DNA of 64,000 nt, taken from Paramacrobiotus metropolitanus. Taxonomy: Eukaryota > Tardigrada > Eutardigrada > Parachela > Macrobiotidae. Position 1 is the stretch's first letter. Each line of letters starts with the position of its first letter. A model generated the notes under the pieces. It was not told the DNA's origin. It did no database searches and saw only the letters and a list, made by a program, of their open reading frames with translations. Of the stretch, positions 22,103 through 32,657 are shown one piece after another. The stretch spans positions 558,001-622,000 of the forward strand of contig NW_026570229.1 of NCBI RefSeq assembly GCF_019649055.1. The letters run 5' to 3'. Made by a program: the position numbers and the translations under genes.

Positions 22103-22369
22103 ACTGCGAAATATTGCGAAATACTTTCCGTAAAACTAAAGCACTACAAAACATGGGAGCACTACAAAACGAAGAAATATTGCGAAATACTTTCCGTAAA
22201 ACTAAAGCACTACAAAACATGGGAGCACTACAAAACGAAGAAATATTGCGAAATACTTTCCGTAAAACTAAAGCACTACAAAACATGGGAGCACTACAAA
22301 ACGAAGAAATATTGCGAAATACTTTCCGTAAAACTAAAGCACTACAAAACATGGGAGCACTACAAAACA
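22103..22369. repeat. 66-bp tandem repeat, about four copies
   Basis: The unit (atattgcgaaatactttccg..., phase points at 22111, 22177, 22243 and 22309) repeats exactly every 66 bp with near-identical copies. Sixty-six is a multiple of three, so an open frame runs through it with a repeating 22-residue peptide, but there is no sign that it is translated. The related inverted flank at 20.3-20.5 kb has only a single diverged equivalent, so the array expanded after duplication. Confidence 0.9.
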
Positions 22370-22444
22370 GTGAGGTTAATGCGAAATATTTTCCGTTAAA
22401 CTACAGCAATAAAGAAACAACCACAGGCGAAAACCTCCGTCTCA

Positions 22445-25400
22445 TTACTTATCGAGGACAGCGCGATTGATGACCCATTGGCCACGTATCATGCGCTCCA
22501 CCACCGACTGCGCAAAGCGGCACAGCGTTCGGACCGATTCATCGTGGCGGATGTCGTGGTAGATGTCGGCGTCATCGGGCCAGACGCGCTTCGGGAACAC
22601 GGCGCCCTCCTGCCAGCCACACCCACAGTGCACTCCGCGGAAGCACAGCCAGAACATGCGCTCGGGGAAAGCGGCGACGCCGTTGCGGCGCATCTGCTGC
22701 GACATGGTCCACAGGTCCCACTCCTGCCGGAACTCCCCCGCGCGCTCGTAGCCCGGCCAGCGGCCCAGGAAGCCCTTGACGATCAGCAGCACCTTCGGAC
22801 TGGAGTCCCCCGTCAGCACGGCCCCGTAGTCCAGCTCCACGCCCTCAAAGTCCCCCACCAACTCCAGCACGACGTAGCCCGCCCACTTCGGGAAGAGCAC
22901 GCGCAGCACTTTCAGCCACTCCACCAGCCAGTCGTAGTTGAAGTAAGGATGATCCAAAGCGTACTCGTCCATGATGGCGCGCGTGTTCCGCAGCAGTGAT
23001 TCCACGTTCAAGCCCTCCAAGTACTCCCGGTGCCTGAAAACCATTCAATGACTAAAGTAACAGCATCTGTTTCAAGGACATATTTTCAAGAAATCACCTT
23101 ATTCGCCGTTTCTCATGCGCCTTGTTTTACTGCCATCTTTTCGTATTGCTTGAATATATTCAATATTTATTAAGCTCAATGTTTTCCCGTTTCAGAATAA
23201 TACAGAGTAAGTCGAAAGCAGTGTTAGTTAAGCCTTAAGACTTATTCCCAACATACAAGAACCGTTTAGCAAATTAACTAATGGATTAAGAAAAAAGGTC
23301 GAAGCTGCTTAAAATACCATGGAGCGGAGAAGTCTACAGTTTAGAGAAAAGATGTGTTTAAATAATCACCCCGAATTCCCATCATGAAACGCGAACAAAT
23401 ACAGCTTAGGACGAAATGGTCGCATACCCAACATCTCCACATTCAGTACGCATGCAGCGCAGTGCACTGCACGACTAAGTTCAAAATATCCGTTTCGTAC
23501 AAGTGCACTGCACCGCCTGCGTACAGAATGCTGGGTATGGGGCATGCTGGGTATGCGACCATTTAGTCCTACATTATTGTACAGTAATCCAAGTTTTGTT
23601 CTACAGTAATTCTCTGCCGGTAAAAGATTGCATCTTATCCATGACATTGTCATCTGTTTAATGAATTTCTAAGTATCCAAACCGAGCCGTTTTCAAAGGA
23701 ACCAGCCAAATAAAGCAATCGCAAAGTAAGGTTACGGTTTCTTCTTTTACTTAATAATCCCAGTAAAAAGTGAAGGAAACTTTGACGCATGAAATTCATT
23801 GCATTATCTACAGACCATTAATAATTGTCAGAGAAATTAACTGAAAATTGGAAAACTCGAGACCAGATGATCAGTGATCGGCGAACGCAACAAGCGCGCC
23901 ACATAGGCAGTGACGAGATGTTTGAAACGTGTACCACACTGTACCTTCTGCAAAGCAACCGAAAAAAAAGAAGAAAACCGGAAATCGATAAGTGAAAAGT
24001 GGAAACTTACTTTTCCTGCACGATCAGGCTGTTAACGCTTCCCAACAACTGGTGCATGGCCACCTGCAGAAGGTCAGTCATCAGGCGATGCAACACCGCA
24101 CTTCAGATCACCGGCCAAAGAGCAAACAAACTTTGTCTGATGTACATATAAAAACGATCAGCATAATCGCAGCCTGGAAAGACGTCCGGCCACGATCACC
24201 AAGAAATCCAAATACGAGTACAGCAATAAAATAAATAAAATACTAACCCGTGCTGTCCAAGTGAGTGTAGCGTTACTTAGGCAGTTATAGACTCGCTTTT
24301 CAAACGTTTTCCAGTAAATACGAAAGCAAAAGTGCCAAAATAGCGAGGAAATGTGCCTTTTCAGATCATATTAGCCGACAATAAGAAGACCAAAATTGAT
24401 AAAAAAACAGCTGAAAATAATATCGACAGATCCCAAAGTTAACCTTTACCGCAATGATGTCAGAATACGTAATACTTCCGCTCAGGGCGTACCGAAGATG
24501 CGAAGCATAAGACATAAGAAACTTTTTTTACAAACGCTCTTTACAGCTGAATAACTGTATTTTGCTGATCAAAACACAAGATTCGGTAGCAAAATTATCA
24601 CGGTACTCTGAAAGTAGCAGGAAAAAGTATAGGTTATCTTCTGTTTCGGTTTCTTTACAGAAACACGATAATGATATGAAGTCGGTTCTGACTGAAGAAA
24701 ATAACGTTTTGTGTTGACATTTGTTGACACGAAAAAAATTTTACCATAATAACCCAACATTTTTCCAAACTTACTTTAGATGCTCATTACGAAAAACTGG
24801 TAATACTTACCGGAAAAAAAAATTATTAACACAATACAGATTTTATCCTACGCAGTGATGCGTCTGTCAGTTGTTGAGGAATATGGCACTATGGTGGCAT
24901 TATTGGTAAGCCAGCAGAAGCGGAAAAAGCGGGACTTACCAGGGAGGAATCGGGAGCGGTGATTGCAGGAGCGAGCGGCGGCGCTGCGTAGCGCATCGCC
25001 GCACTGGTCCACAGCGCCGGCACATTGGGGAGGAACTTCTTGTCCAGCAGGGCGAAGACGTCCGCGCGGTACGCCTCGCAGACGGCCAACAGCTGCTGCG
25101 CGTTCGGCAGGATCCCCACCTTCTGCAGCACGCGTTGATGGGCACCCAGGAAGGCCGCCACCACACTCTCCGCTGCACTCCCAGCCTGCCCACAACATTC
25201 GCGATATCAAATAAAATTATTCAGTTATTTAATCAATTTACTCATCAATAACTAGGTTTTATGACTGAGTTTTTATTAGAATTTTACAACTAAATTTGTA
25301 ATTAAATTTCAAATAAAATTGTTATTCAACTTATACTCGTAGATAATTAATATAAAAGTGTTGCTGCATTTTATAACTATTACCCCGTATTTAATTTTAT

Positions 25401-26134
25401 GATCATTTAGAAAGATTTATTACTATACAATAGACGCCAGTGCGTTCTCTCTCGAGTCTCGCGCGCCATTAAAAAATCCTAATAAAATTCTAATGATAAA
25501 ATAAATCCATAGTTACGAGCTGACAACTGTTCCTTCTTGCTGATTTCAGGAGATTGTTTTATTTTCGTTATGTACTTGCAAAAATTCTTTAAAGAAATTG
25601 TTAAGAAATTAATTTATAAAACCGCCTCTAGGCCTGAAATTAAAATTAAAAAGTTCTGTTCCATACCCAAAAAACGCCAGCCAAATTTATTATTATTGTA
25701 CTCACAAATCGCAATCACAATAATTGTAATATGCGAATAATGATGCGATTTCGAACCTACATGTAAATAAGAAAGTGAGTAATTCTTCCAGTGCAAGTAT
25801 GCAAGAAATAATAAAAATTACTGGCTGACACATGCCAGCAACAATTACAAGACTATCGCCAGACCCATCAATTAATTGCGATTTGTTAGCGATTAGCCAG
25901 AGCGCGATAACGTTGGAATACCTGTGGAAGCGCGAATCCACCCGCGACCCGTCGCGCCACGGCGTTATCCTGCCGTTCCCCCGAGTCCGACGACGTGTGC
26001 ATGTTGCCCAGAGAACTACGGCCAACAGCCTGGGGACGAGGTCTGCACGGCAGCTTCGTGTCGGATAACGACAGCTGCCCCAACTGTGTCTCACTCAAAC
26101 TCAGCGCCTGGCTGGGTCTCTGCACGAGCGACAT
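22445..26134 (-). CDS. Unknown four-exon gene, about 366 residues
   Basis: Model on the minus strand: exon 1 25922-26145 (ATG at 26134, MSLVQRPSQ; upstream acceptor tttgcag marks a 5' UTR intron), exon 2 24940-25185, exon 3 24011-24063, exon 4 22445-23033. Donors are gtattc, gtaagt and gtaagt; acceptors are gggcag, ttctgcag and ttttcag. Phases 0, 0 and 2 fit exactly. I do not recognise the family. Exon 1 is Ser/Gln-rich and probably disordered. Exon 2 is helical (AAFLGAHQRVLQKVG, LLAVCEAYRADVFALLDKKF). Exon 4 is a compact Trp-, Tyr- and His-rich domain (YFNYDWLVEWLKVLRVLFPK, HCGCGWQEGAVFPKRVW, YHDIRHDESVRTLCRF). No signal peptide or transmembrane segment is obvious. The exon 4 end is duplicated at 20.1 kb. 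The introns hold a MITE and AT-rich DNA. Confidence 0.7.
23034..24010 (-). other. Intron 3 of the unknown gene, containing a MITE
   Basis: A 977-bp intron with no coding content except the inverted-repeat element at 23409-23569. The other introns of the gene (24064-24939 and 25186-25921) are AT-rich and show no further feature I can support. Confidence 0.6.
23409..23569. mobile_element. MITE with TA target duplication (161 bp)
   Basis: The inverted ends GGACGAAATGGTCGCATACC and GGACTAAATGGTCGCATACC (right end, reversed) are flanked by TA on both sides (23407-23408 and 23570-23571). The interior contains further inverted gtgcactgca copies around 23461 and 23502. It is short, non-coding and probably mobilised by a Tc1-mariner-type transposase. 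Confidence 0.75.
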
Positions 26135-26339
26135 GGCGCTGTTCACTGCAAAGACGGACAATCTGGGCAAGAACTCACTATCTGGCAGGTGGGTTAATCA
26201 CCAGAAGACGTCAAGGGGAGCTTCAAATAATACTCATTCAATTTTCCCTTACGTACTGTTCACAGAAATAATCGTACTATCCACAATGTCTTTCCCCAGT
26301 ACGATAGATACGAGTATAATTATCACGAAGTCAACAAGT

Positions 26340-26535
26340 GACAACACGCAGAACTGAGAACTGGCAAGTGGAAAAAACAAAAGTGACAAGATTGCACGCT
26401 ACAACGGCTGACGGATGCGTTTGCATAGCAACTGGCTCCGCACTGCGGTTGCATGGCGTCTGGCTACAACATTTTGCAAATGTAACGCAGCGTACTGGGC
26501 AACCACTGCGGGTTTGGTTTGTCAATTATCATGGC
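26340..26535 (+). repeat. Dispersed repeat, copy 2 (inverted partner at 17.0 kb)
   Basis: See the repeat at 16985-17400; this copy is in the opposite orientation. It carries an open frame with TQRTGQPLRVWFV, matching KQRTGQPLPVRFV in the other copy, so both may be remnants of a translated mobile element. Confidence 0.5.
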
Positions 26536-26792
26536 AGTCTTCTGATTGTCGTTCTTTCTGGTTGTTTGTTAGGAAGAAAAATGGGAAAAGAGAAGCAGTA
26601 CTAAGATTAAGAACAAAACAGTTTACAAGCAAAAGGCTGTTAAGAAAACGAGATGCGTATTTGCGCCGTAAGCTTTAAATACTGTGCGTAGCACACTCGT
26701 TTATGGACAGCCTGCAGTCTGCCGTTGACGTGCAAGTTATAACTTGTAAGCGCAGTTTACGATTTAAATTTACGAGCTTTTATAATGCGATT

Positions 26793-27030
26793 TCTCCGTC
26801 GCCGTAGCGGATTTGAAATTTGCCGGTGATGTTGAGTCGGCCCACCGTTATTCGTCCATCGTTGTTCTGGATTGAAAGCGCCAAGTGGCCGTTATGCTGT
26901 GAACGTTTCTGGATGTGACGTTTAATAAATCTTTCGTGTCAAACGTAGTCAGCAACACTCTATATAAAAAAAAGTGTTAAGCGTTGAATTAAGGAAGTAG
27001 TTTTCGAAAATAACCTGCACTGCTATAATC
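26793..27030 (-). pseudogene. GH16-like gene fragment 2
   Basis: The minus strand reads GRLNITGKFQIRYGDGEI and a degenerate region resembling the GH16-like start, with internal frame changes and a run of eight A at about 26967. It is a decayed partial copy related to the genes at 28.3 and 39.1 kb. Confidence 0.6.
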
Positions 27031-28225
27031 GTTAGCATACTGTCGCTTCCACGAACTGCCGGGTAACATTTTGCCGATCAGCAAAAGGTCGTCAGCCAGT
27101 GGTCGAAGGCTTAATAAATCACTTTCCCTAATAATTCACTTTCAATATCGAAATTAATTTATTTAGATGTACATTACAAATCAATTTCCAGCTCTAGCGT
27201 TTACTACCAGACACAACGTTAACGACGGTAAATTAACTATGTACCTCTGTAGTACAAAATGTCTTAGTGGGATTCTGTTCTCCTGCTTTTATTAATTAGT
27301 CATAATTATGGTTTTTTTATCAGTGCTGAAGTCGCCTGTGCAGTCTAGGGCCACGTTTACTTCCAAAAGTTCATCTGCTGTAGAGTTGTTGCCTCGACAT
27401 ATTATTAAAAGTTATCCCCATTAATTAGATTTATATGGAAAGACAGTTGATATATTGCACTGTTGAACGATACGGTGACTAACGAGACTACCAGTTTTGA
27501 CTTGTGTCACGAGTACGACTGGTCGAAGTACATTTTGTATGGACAGTCATACTGTGATGTGGTTTGCAACGGAAGGAAGTGGCCAGAAAGTATCAGCCAA
27601 TTAGTATTGTGTTAAGTGTACTTTGATCTTTTAGAAAACAATCAATAAAATGTTGACTCGTGGTTTGTCTATGAGTGCTTTTGAGTTGAAGGCGTGTTCT
27701 CTCATCTTTCATATTTTGGATCACAAATCATTGCTGAAGTGCTTGAGGGAGAAGAACTCCTTGTGAATGAATTAATGTCATCCTGCATGGCTAGCAGCTC
27801 TGGAATATCTGGTCTTGGAAAGTGTTCTCTAGAATGTCTTCTTAGCCTTGATGTTGTTGCAGTGCTAGCTTCTATCAGTTTACATAAAGGTCAACGTTAG
27901 CAGAACAATTGGGTTAGCGTCGTGTCTGAGTTAGCTATTCAGTAAAGGTCACTCACCACCTTAAACCATCAGTAGCTTTACGCTATCTGACACTTGTAAG
28001 TGGTACGGCATATGTAGCCGTGGCAAGGTGTGGATTTTGTTGCGCTTGTTAGTGTTCCCTTGTTTGTCGATTAAAGGTGCCCCAAAAATTAGTTTGTCCA
28101 GGCTTTCGTGTTAATAAGGCTGAGTCCGCTGCGCAAAGCGTCCAAATCATTCGGGCTGAAGAACATAGAGTATGACTTGCAAGTTAAATAATGCCCGTTA
28201 TTCCTTATTTAATTAAGTGTTCATT
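27031..28225. other. Intergenic, no gene supported
   Basis: The part at 27193-27395 is similar to 20994-21180, so the flank of the GH16 scrap at 21 kb was duplicated here with an insertion between scrap and flank. An open frame at 27694-27900 shows no motif and is not called. Confidence 0.4.
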
Positions 28226-30510
28226 TGAAATTTCGCTAGTCGGAACACGTGATCCGTTTCAGTACGCATCTGGCTAGAGTATCAGTTGTGGTACTAAAAT
28301 TTATTTCACTATACAGATTTCGAACACGCCGTATTTTCATACACAACCTCCACATTTTCCGGAGCGAGAGCCGCAGAAAAAAACAGCCGATTAATTCGGG
28401 CGGCCTGTGTCCGCTTCACTAGGCACACCGTTCCCAAAATCGCCGCTACGAACCCGAGGCACACGGCGACCGATGTCCATACCCATGCAGGAACGCTTGT
28501 CGTCGTCGATAGTACGGGCAGCATTTCAATGGCATCGCGCTTACGCTGTCGCACCACGATGTAGTCGATTAAGAGTTCGGTGGCGGTCATACCGGTCTGG
28601 TTTGCTGCGCTCGTGTAGATGACAAGCTCTGCGAAATACCGCGGAAAATGCGGTGTGTCGGTGGCCTCCACACGGAAGACCTCTTGCTCATCTACGTACC
28701 ATTTCACCGCGGTCTCCGTCCACGATAATCCGTACACGTGAAAATCCTCCGTCATGTGGCTGTTGTGCCGCGTATCCTCGGCGAGCGGCTTCCCGGGCAG
28801 CGGAATAAAAAGGCCCGCGTCGGTGTGGCGGGGGAAGTCGCTCCAGGCGCTGGCAATCTGTATGCATTCCTGGCAATCCGCGCCGCAGTTTGCGCGAACC
28901 AGATTGAACGAGGTCCACGTTAAGAGGTACTGTGTTTGAGGGATTTTAGCGCGAATTTCCACTTGGCCGTAGAGAAACTGAAATTTGCCGGTTGTGTTTA
29001 GTCTGCCGACGGTCACCCTGCCGTCGCTATTGAGGATAGAAAGCGTTAAATGTCCGTCTTTAATATGCACATTTTCAGGGGTGGCGTGTACCGACTCCAT
29101 CGCGTCCAAATAATCAGCAACGTTCCATTTGGAAGTGTTCAGCTTTGAAGTAAGAAAGCGTTCTTCGAAAATACCCAGCATTTCGTCTACCAAAACCGTT
29201 ATCTCGTGACCGTCTCTCGCCATTAAGAACATGAGCTTTTTGTTTATACCTTTGTCTTCGCACTGGCGTAAATCCATCGCCTTGACGGCGTTCGGCTCGT
29301 TGACGTTAGCAACAAACCGGCTGGGACAGACGACGATCTGCGTCTGACCGCACAATAAATCCCGATTGACGTATCCGTTCAGTGCCGAACAGAATACCAG
29401 CGTATGCCCGTCGCTGCTGGGTGTCCCGTCTAAAATAGCGTGATATCCGTTTCGTTTCGAATAAACTAGTCGAAATACTTACTGTAAACGGTGTTCCAGG
29501 TTAAGATTACTTGATTCTTTTGGTAGTCCTCCGCGGTTTGATACACCAGCCGTACCCTTGGGCGCCTGACCGCGGTTGTCATGAACTGGCCGACGGAGCG
29601 CGGATTAATGTTCCCGTCGTTGCGGCGGCCGGAGATCTGTTTCCAGGGAACACTAGCATTGGACAGTGAATCCAGTTGCCAGATGGTAACGAAAGCGCTG
29701 GGCGCTAAATCTGCTTCCCTAATTAACAGTCACCGTGATTAATATTATCGCGCATTCTGCTATTATCTTCCTTATGAAGTTCTTACTGGATATTGAAATA
29801 CAAAGCCCTTGGCGCGTCATCACAGGCGTTCAGCTCCACGGTAACGGCGCAACGCTGAAACGCGGACAGGTTGAAGAAGGACAAGTGACGACTGTCGTCG
29901 ATCGAGACGGAATCGCTCTCGTAGCACGAAGACAGGGACAAAGTGCGGCCGCAATATCCATTCAGCAAACGATGCCCATTACTCACTGCAACACGGCAGT
30001 TACAAACTGACAGAATAAGTTGTACACTGTATGCTTACCGTCAAGGCTCTGAAGAAGTACTGTTAACGTTATCACATCCACAGGTAAAAAGCGTCATGAT
30101 TACTTAACTACAGCATACTGCTGTGATGGAATCGAAAATGTGGCAAAAATAGTTCTTTACTGCATAGTTGGAGCTGGTCTGCTTAGTGCAAAAGATGCCG
30201 GTGTGATGGTGCATAAGCCGTGCTCGATATCAATTAGCGTGATCGAGCAACAACACCGATAGATAGCCATCTTCTTCGAGTTACAACTGCCTCCGTTACC
30301 GCTTAGTCCGCTACGGCGGTAGTCCCGAATAGTAAACAACCTTTCTCGTGGCTGCTTTAAGGCACGTGGCGTGCGCATGCTGCGGCTGCTTTAAGCCTTT
30401 CTCATGCGGGGGCACTTTGACCTTTCCCTGTACTCGTGTGACCGATCGAAGCAACAAGCGTGTTTACAGTAGAAATAATTCGAGCGTTGTGAACGGCTGA
30501 AAAGCTGTAC
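28226..30510. repeat. Segmental duplication, unit 1 (partner 39042-41435)
   Basis: The unit includes the GH16-like gene, its 3' flank (shared ctagtcggaacacgtgatccgtttc) and about 500 bp of upstream sequence to agcaacaagcgtg and gaacggctgaaaag. The partner has the same exon lengths for exons 1 and 2 (199 and 236 bp) and the same intron positions. Divergence is moderate in exons and higher in introns, so it is not recent. Confidence 0.85.
28309..29985 (-). CDS. CUB-like plus GH16-like membrane-anchored protein, copy 1
   Basis: Exons (minus): 29787-29985, 29483-29718 and 28309-29429; introns of 68 and 53 bp, phases 2 and 1. The first listed exon begins at an acceptor (gttgcag), so an upstream exon with the signal peptide exists but was not located. 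Exons 1-2 encode a cysteine-containing beta-rich module resembling a CUB domain (YCGRTLSLSSC, CAVTVELNAC, then RPRVRLVYQTAE...VILTWNTVY). Exon 3 encodes a GH16-like beta-jelly-roll (FEERFLTSKLNTSKWNVADY, DGHLTLSILNSDGR, YGQVEIRAKIP) and, near its C-terminus, a single transmembrane helix (WVWTSVAVCLGFVAAILGTV) with a short basic tail. The GH16 catalytic box ExDxxE reads ECIQIAS, so both the second acidic residue and the last Glu are lost: probably a non-catalytic glucan-binding surface protein. CUB is a tentative call. Confidence 0.75.
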
Positions 30511-32657
30511 ATAGCAAGTACTATGTTACCAGTTAACGCTTGTTAGTGCGGTGCCATGAAGTACTTGAAAGTCACAGTAAGAAGAGTCGAAGACGTGAGA
30601 GTTTCTGTAATATTTTCTCCATGAAGATTTTTGTAATAAGGTAATGCCATTTCTGTGCAACGTAGCCACGTGAGAATTCTGTAATATGGCCATGGCTACC
30701 GCGTTGCGCATTCCTTTTCGGGATGGATCCTGGAACGGCCACTTTTGAGCAGGGTCTGGTGCGAAATGGCGAACACATTCGGTGACCGCTTATGAAGCAT
30801 GTAACTGACACCATTTCACTTGCATCAAGGTGCGCAGGAATAACTCTGAGCCGTAAAACAAAGTATCTGTATCTATCTATTATCTGTATCTCTAACTATT
30901 TCCAGATTATGGCACATGAAAAATATGTCAGAAACCGGTCGAAAAACGTGTTCTAGTTAAATAAGACAAAACTGTAAATGTTACGACTAAAATGCGAAAA
31001 TCATAAAAAATTAAAATAGAGAAAGCCGTGCACACAGCTTCCACCCGTGTGGACCCAAAAGGTCACCCGTGCACCCAGCCAACACCCGTGTCCGAACTCC
31101 GTGCACGCAGACAATGCCCGTGCAAGCACACCTACACACAGCATCAACCTAACAAGCCTAACATAATGCATGTTATTGGTAAAAACGCTATATTTAATAT
31201 GAAACACGTGTTAGGTAAAGCAAGGACGTCCAGGAAAACGGCTGCAGCAAGTAGTTTTTGGACGTTCGCCTCATGGATTACGACTTCAAACGCGGAAAAG
31301 CAGCCAACCAACCTACAGAAAAAGCAGCCTGTAAAAGCGTAATGACAACTTCTCGAAATCAGGCTAGATCGGATTGTGCACTCACATTTAGAGGATATTC
31401 TATGGAGAATTTTGTAGACGGACTTCGTCTTCATCGCACTTCTTCAAGCCACTGGCAACTGGCAAGAACGAGTGCGGTAAAGCGAAGTTCTGCCTTTTTC
31501 TGCGGCTGGAAACCATACCCATAGATTCAAAAGCACAAACCGCTGTCTTAGATTGTCTAGAAGTTATTGAACGCCGGGATAGTATATTCTGTATATGGAA
31601 CGTTAAGAAAAAATTGGAGCGCTTCTTTTTTTTGTGGAGCCACAGTAGTACTGAATTCAAATTCCCGGCGGGTGCGGCTACGACAGAAACGATCTCTCAC
31701 ACCATCCTTCGCCTGCCGTCGCCTCTGAAATTGCGTTGTTGCATACACCACGTGTATGCAACAACGTGTATTAGGCGGCGTTACTGTTTGTTACAAGGGG
31801 GGAGGGGGGCTTTAAAAATTTGTTACGATGATGACGTCAACATGCTATATCGATGGAGGGGTTCATATTTTGTTACGTAACGCTCAGGGGAGGGGATCCC
31901 AGTTTGTTAGCATTGGTGACACTGGGGGAGGGGGGTATCAAAATGTCCAATTTTTTGCGTGACGTAATTTATGGATGGCGCCTTACACGTTGTTGCGTCC
32001 GCAGTGTCCGCAGTTGCGTATGTTCATACACTACAGGAACGCTATGGTTTACCGATCGCGCAAATGTTTTCCAAATAAATGGTAAGTAGTAATGTGCTTT
32101 GGTTTCAATCAAATATTAAAATCAAATGTTTTTGTATGTTACTAACAAATGTTTTTCACTTCCAGACAAATGTTACTGACAAAAGTTAGAATTCTACCAC
32201 CGCAAATCTGAAATCTGATGCGGACCGTGCTTGCGTTCTACTCGTTCCACTCACCATAATGCTGAGTCATCGGTTGTCACGATTACTCGGCATTATCGTG
32301 AGTCCGAGTTCGCCACACAGATCCGTCAGTTTGAATCACCACGGGCACGCCACGTGCATTGAACCAATACCGCGGCCCATTCAGACGAAAGCATGCGGTA
32401 CAGCGTCACTGTCAGCGTGTCAGCGTTTATTGAGTGTGCCGCACTGAGACACCGCCTATAACTGCCTGTGGCTCCTTGCGCTGTTGTTTTAAAAGTCGAC
32501 TTCTCCATTCTGCTGAGCCCTACTGGTATTCTGAACATCGAATAAATGCCATAAACCATAGAGTTCCAGCGTCAAAGGTGTCAGTCCCTTATTGATGCAA
32601 TTCTGACGGCATATACGAAATCGGCATATCAGACGGTCAGCTGTCAGCACGAACACG
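30511..32657. other. Intergenic DNA with a perfect 15-bp hairpin
   Basis: No gene is supported. At 31734-31766 a 15-bp perfect inverted repeat with a 3-base loop (cgttgttgcatacac / cac / complement) forms a strong hairpin. Just downstream, 31795-31970 holds G-rich strings (ggggggaggggggc, tgggggaggggggt) alternating with tttgttac and cgtaac motifs, as seen in many invertebrate interspersed repeats. At 31028-31140 the octamer cacccgtg recurs several times. Confidence 0.4.

Noticed and set aside
21991-22470. 159-codon frame with 22-residue repeats across the 66-bp array
   Set aside because: Open only because the repeat unit is a multiple of three; the opposite strand is equally open, and the sequence is 3' flank of another gene.
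25924-26357. Two plus-strand frames over exon 1 of the unknown gene, one with cysteines
   Set aside because: The minus-strand frame has an ATG, acceptor, donor and exact phase agreement with three further exons; the plus-strand frames have none.
27694-27900. 68-codon plus-strand frame
   Set aside because: No motif, no paralogue, no splice context; too weak to call.
29735-30010. Plus-strand frame with a paralogue at 40650-40931
   Set aside because: Its conservation is explained by the minus-strand CUB-like exon, which fits acceptor and donor sites and the reading phase; the plus frame is a shadow within the segmental duplication.
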